64,000 bases of DNA, taken from Burkholderiales bacterium. Its GTDB lineage: Bacteria; Pseudomonadota; Gammaproteobacteria; Burkholderiales; Burkholderiaceae_E. The position numbers and the translations under genes were made by a program. This document shows positions 63,224-64,000 of the stretch, in pieces; position 1 is the stretch's first letter, and each line of letters opens with the position of its first letter. The notes below the pieces were generated by a model. It had not been told where the DNA came from, did no database searches, and saw nothing but the letters and a program-made list of their open reading frames with translations. The stretch spans positions 351,800-415,799 of the forward strand of contig JAIYCW010000017.1 of assembly GCA_027487815.1 (NCBI GenBank), read 5' to 3'.

Positions 63224-64000
63224 TCAGGCGAGCAGATGCAGAATCAGCAGAGTAATGGGGGCACTGATCAGCGTGGAAAGCACGACGCCTGCACTCACCT
63301 CCGCTTGCGCCACCTCATAGCGCTGCGCAAACAGGAACACGTTGTTGCCAATCGGCATGGCGGCAGCAATCGTGGCTACGATCAGCGGCAAACCCTCCAG
63401 CCCGAGCACAAACCGGCCAATCGCGTAAGTCGCAAGCGGTTGCAACAGGTTCTTCACCAGGCAATAGCGCCAGGCCTGCCTGGCTCCCGTGGCGAGCCCG
63501 AGCTGGGCAATGGTCGCGCCCAGCAGCAGTAAACACATCGGCGGGGCGGCAACTCCGAGCACGTTGAGGGTGGTGTCGAGCGCCTTGGGCATGGGGATAT
63601 GGAAGAGTGACCAGGCCACGCCTGCCAGGATCGGGAGCACCACCGGATGCACAATCGAGGCGCGAATCGCTTGCCCAATCGCACCCAGGCGCGAATCACG
63701 GTTAGCCCGCCCCATTTCGAGGATCAGCGTGGCTGAGGTGAGCAGAATCAAAGCGTGCATTGCAATGATGGTGAGCAACACCGAGAGCCCGGCGGTGCCG
63801 AAGGCCAGACTGATGATGGGGATGCCCATCATGGCGGTGTTGGAGAAGGTGCTTGCAAGGCCATCCACCGCCGCATACTGAGCCGAACGGCCGCGCCATA
63901 GTTGCCAAGCAACGATGGCAAAAAAGATCGGCACCGCAGCACCGAAGTAAGCTGATGGCGCTTGCAGCTTGATGTCGTCAAACGGGGTAAGCGCCATCGC
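63224..64000 (-). CDS. AEC-family (auxin efflux carrier type) permease, 5' end cut by window
   Basis: This is an integral membrane protein of the bile/auxin efflux carrier family, often for malonate, malate or other carboxylates. The visible 257 residues show the family central motif [13 protein letters not shown] and the later MPIGNNVF segment. The family is about 310 residues, so about 50 N-terminal residues lie past the window end. An internal ATG at 63997 is not the true start. It is 22 bases upstream of serC on the same strand. Confidence 0.85.
   Translation of the reverse strand, partial: AMALTPFDDIKLQAPSAYFGAAVPIFFAIVAWQLWRGRSAQYAAVDGLASTFSNTAMMGIPIISLAFGTAGLSVLLTIIAMHALILLTSATLILEMGRANRDSRLGAIGQAIRASIVHPVVLPILAGVAWSLFHIPMPKALDTTLNVLGVAAPPMCLLLLGATIAQLGLATGARQAWRYCLVKNLLQPLATYAIGRFVLGLEGLPLIVATIAAAMPIGNNVFLFAQRYEVAQAEVSAGVVLSTLISAPITLLILHLLA

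Noticed and set aside
1..64000. tRNA or rRNA genes, insertion sequences, prophage and integron features
   Set aside because: I searched intergenic gaps by eye for cloverleaf ends, inverted-repeat-flanked transposases and phage genes and found none. Gaps are short (under about 225 bases).

Overview
The window is a gene-dense chromosomal segment of a betaproteobacterium, almost certainly order Burkholderiales (Alcaligenaceae-like is my best guess, not proven). Evidence for this: the gene order serC-pheA-hisC-tyrA-aroA-cmk-rpsA-ihfB-lapA-lapB-rfaE1-hldD, a type II homoserine kinase followed by a BPSS1780-family membrane protein beside polA, an fdsGBACD formate dehydrogenase operon, and moderately high GC with ordinary codon use throughout. 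I see no tRNA, rRNA, CRISPR array, insertion sequence, prophage or other obvious horizontally acquired block, and no gene-free stretch above about 300 bases. Both window edges cut a gene: a Rieske oxygenase on the left and an AEC-family transporter on the right.

Layout. 1-7 kb: a ring-hydroxylating oxygenase alpha subunit (5' part missing), a DMT exporter, a 3-mercaptopyruvate sulfurtransferase, a Tat-exported dienelactone-hydrolase-like protein coupled to a ZIP metal transporter, a secreted YVTN beta-propeller, gluconate kinase and a 2-hydroxyacid dehydrogenase. 7-15.7 kb: pgi, then a LysR regulator (FdsR-like) and the molybdenum- and NAD-dependent formate dehydrogenase operon fdsGBACD. 15.7-17.4 kb: a translationally coupled pair of cell-surface genes, a trypsin-like protease and a PEP-CTERM protein. 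17.4-24 kb: polA head-to-head with a LOG-family gene (start codons overlapping), homoserine kinase, a BPSS1780-family membrane protein and an MFS transporter. 24-29 kb: ahpCF peroxide detoxification with an OxyR-like site, a UvrD-type helicase and folE.

29.7-38.8 kb: leuS-lptE-holA-proA-hemJ-like, an isomerase of the DsbA fold and a THUMP-type RNA methyltransferase, then a divergent MarR regulator/GST pair whose intergenic region holds two copies of a palindromic operator. 38.8-45.7 kb: twitching ATPases pilT and pilU, the yggS PLP-homeostasis gene, rpsT, murJ, proC and an NhaR-like regulator. 45.9-49.4 kb: a DctP-DctQ-DctM TRAP transporter with a terminator between the binding-protein gene and the permeases. 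49.5-64 kb: a long reverse-strand block containing ubiA, a ComEA-like helix-hairpin-helix protein with a repetitive Lys/Ala/Asp tail, LPS heptose genes (hldD, rfaE1), LPS regulators lapA/lapB, ihfB, rpsA, cmk and aromatic/serine biosynthesis (aroA, tyrA, hisC, pheA, serC).

Most of the window is conserved housekeeping sequence, and I did not find a convincing new multi-gene system. The least ordinary items are the ComEA-like protein with 17-residue tandem repeats, the protease/PEP-CTERM pair with C-terminal sorting-type tails, the fully overlapping polA/LOG start codons, the duplicated MarR-type operator, and the rpsT terminator embedded in the yggS 3' end. Genes are packed very tightly, with many 4-base overlaps and several tail-to-tail overlaps.
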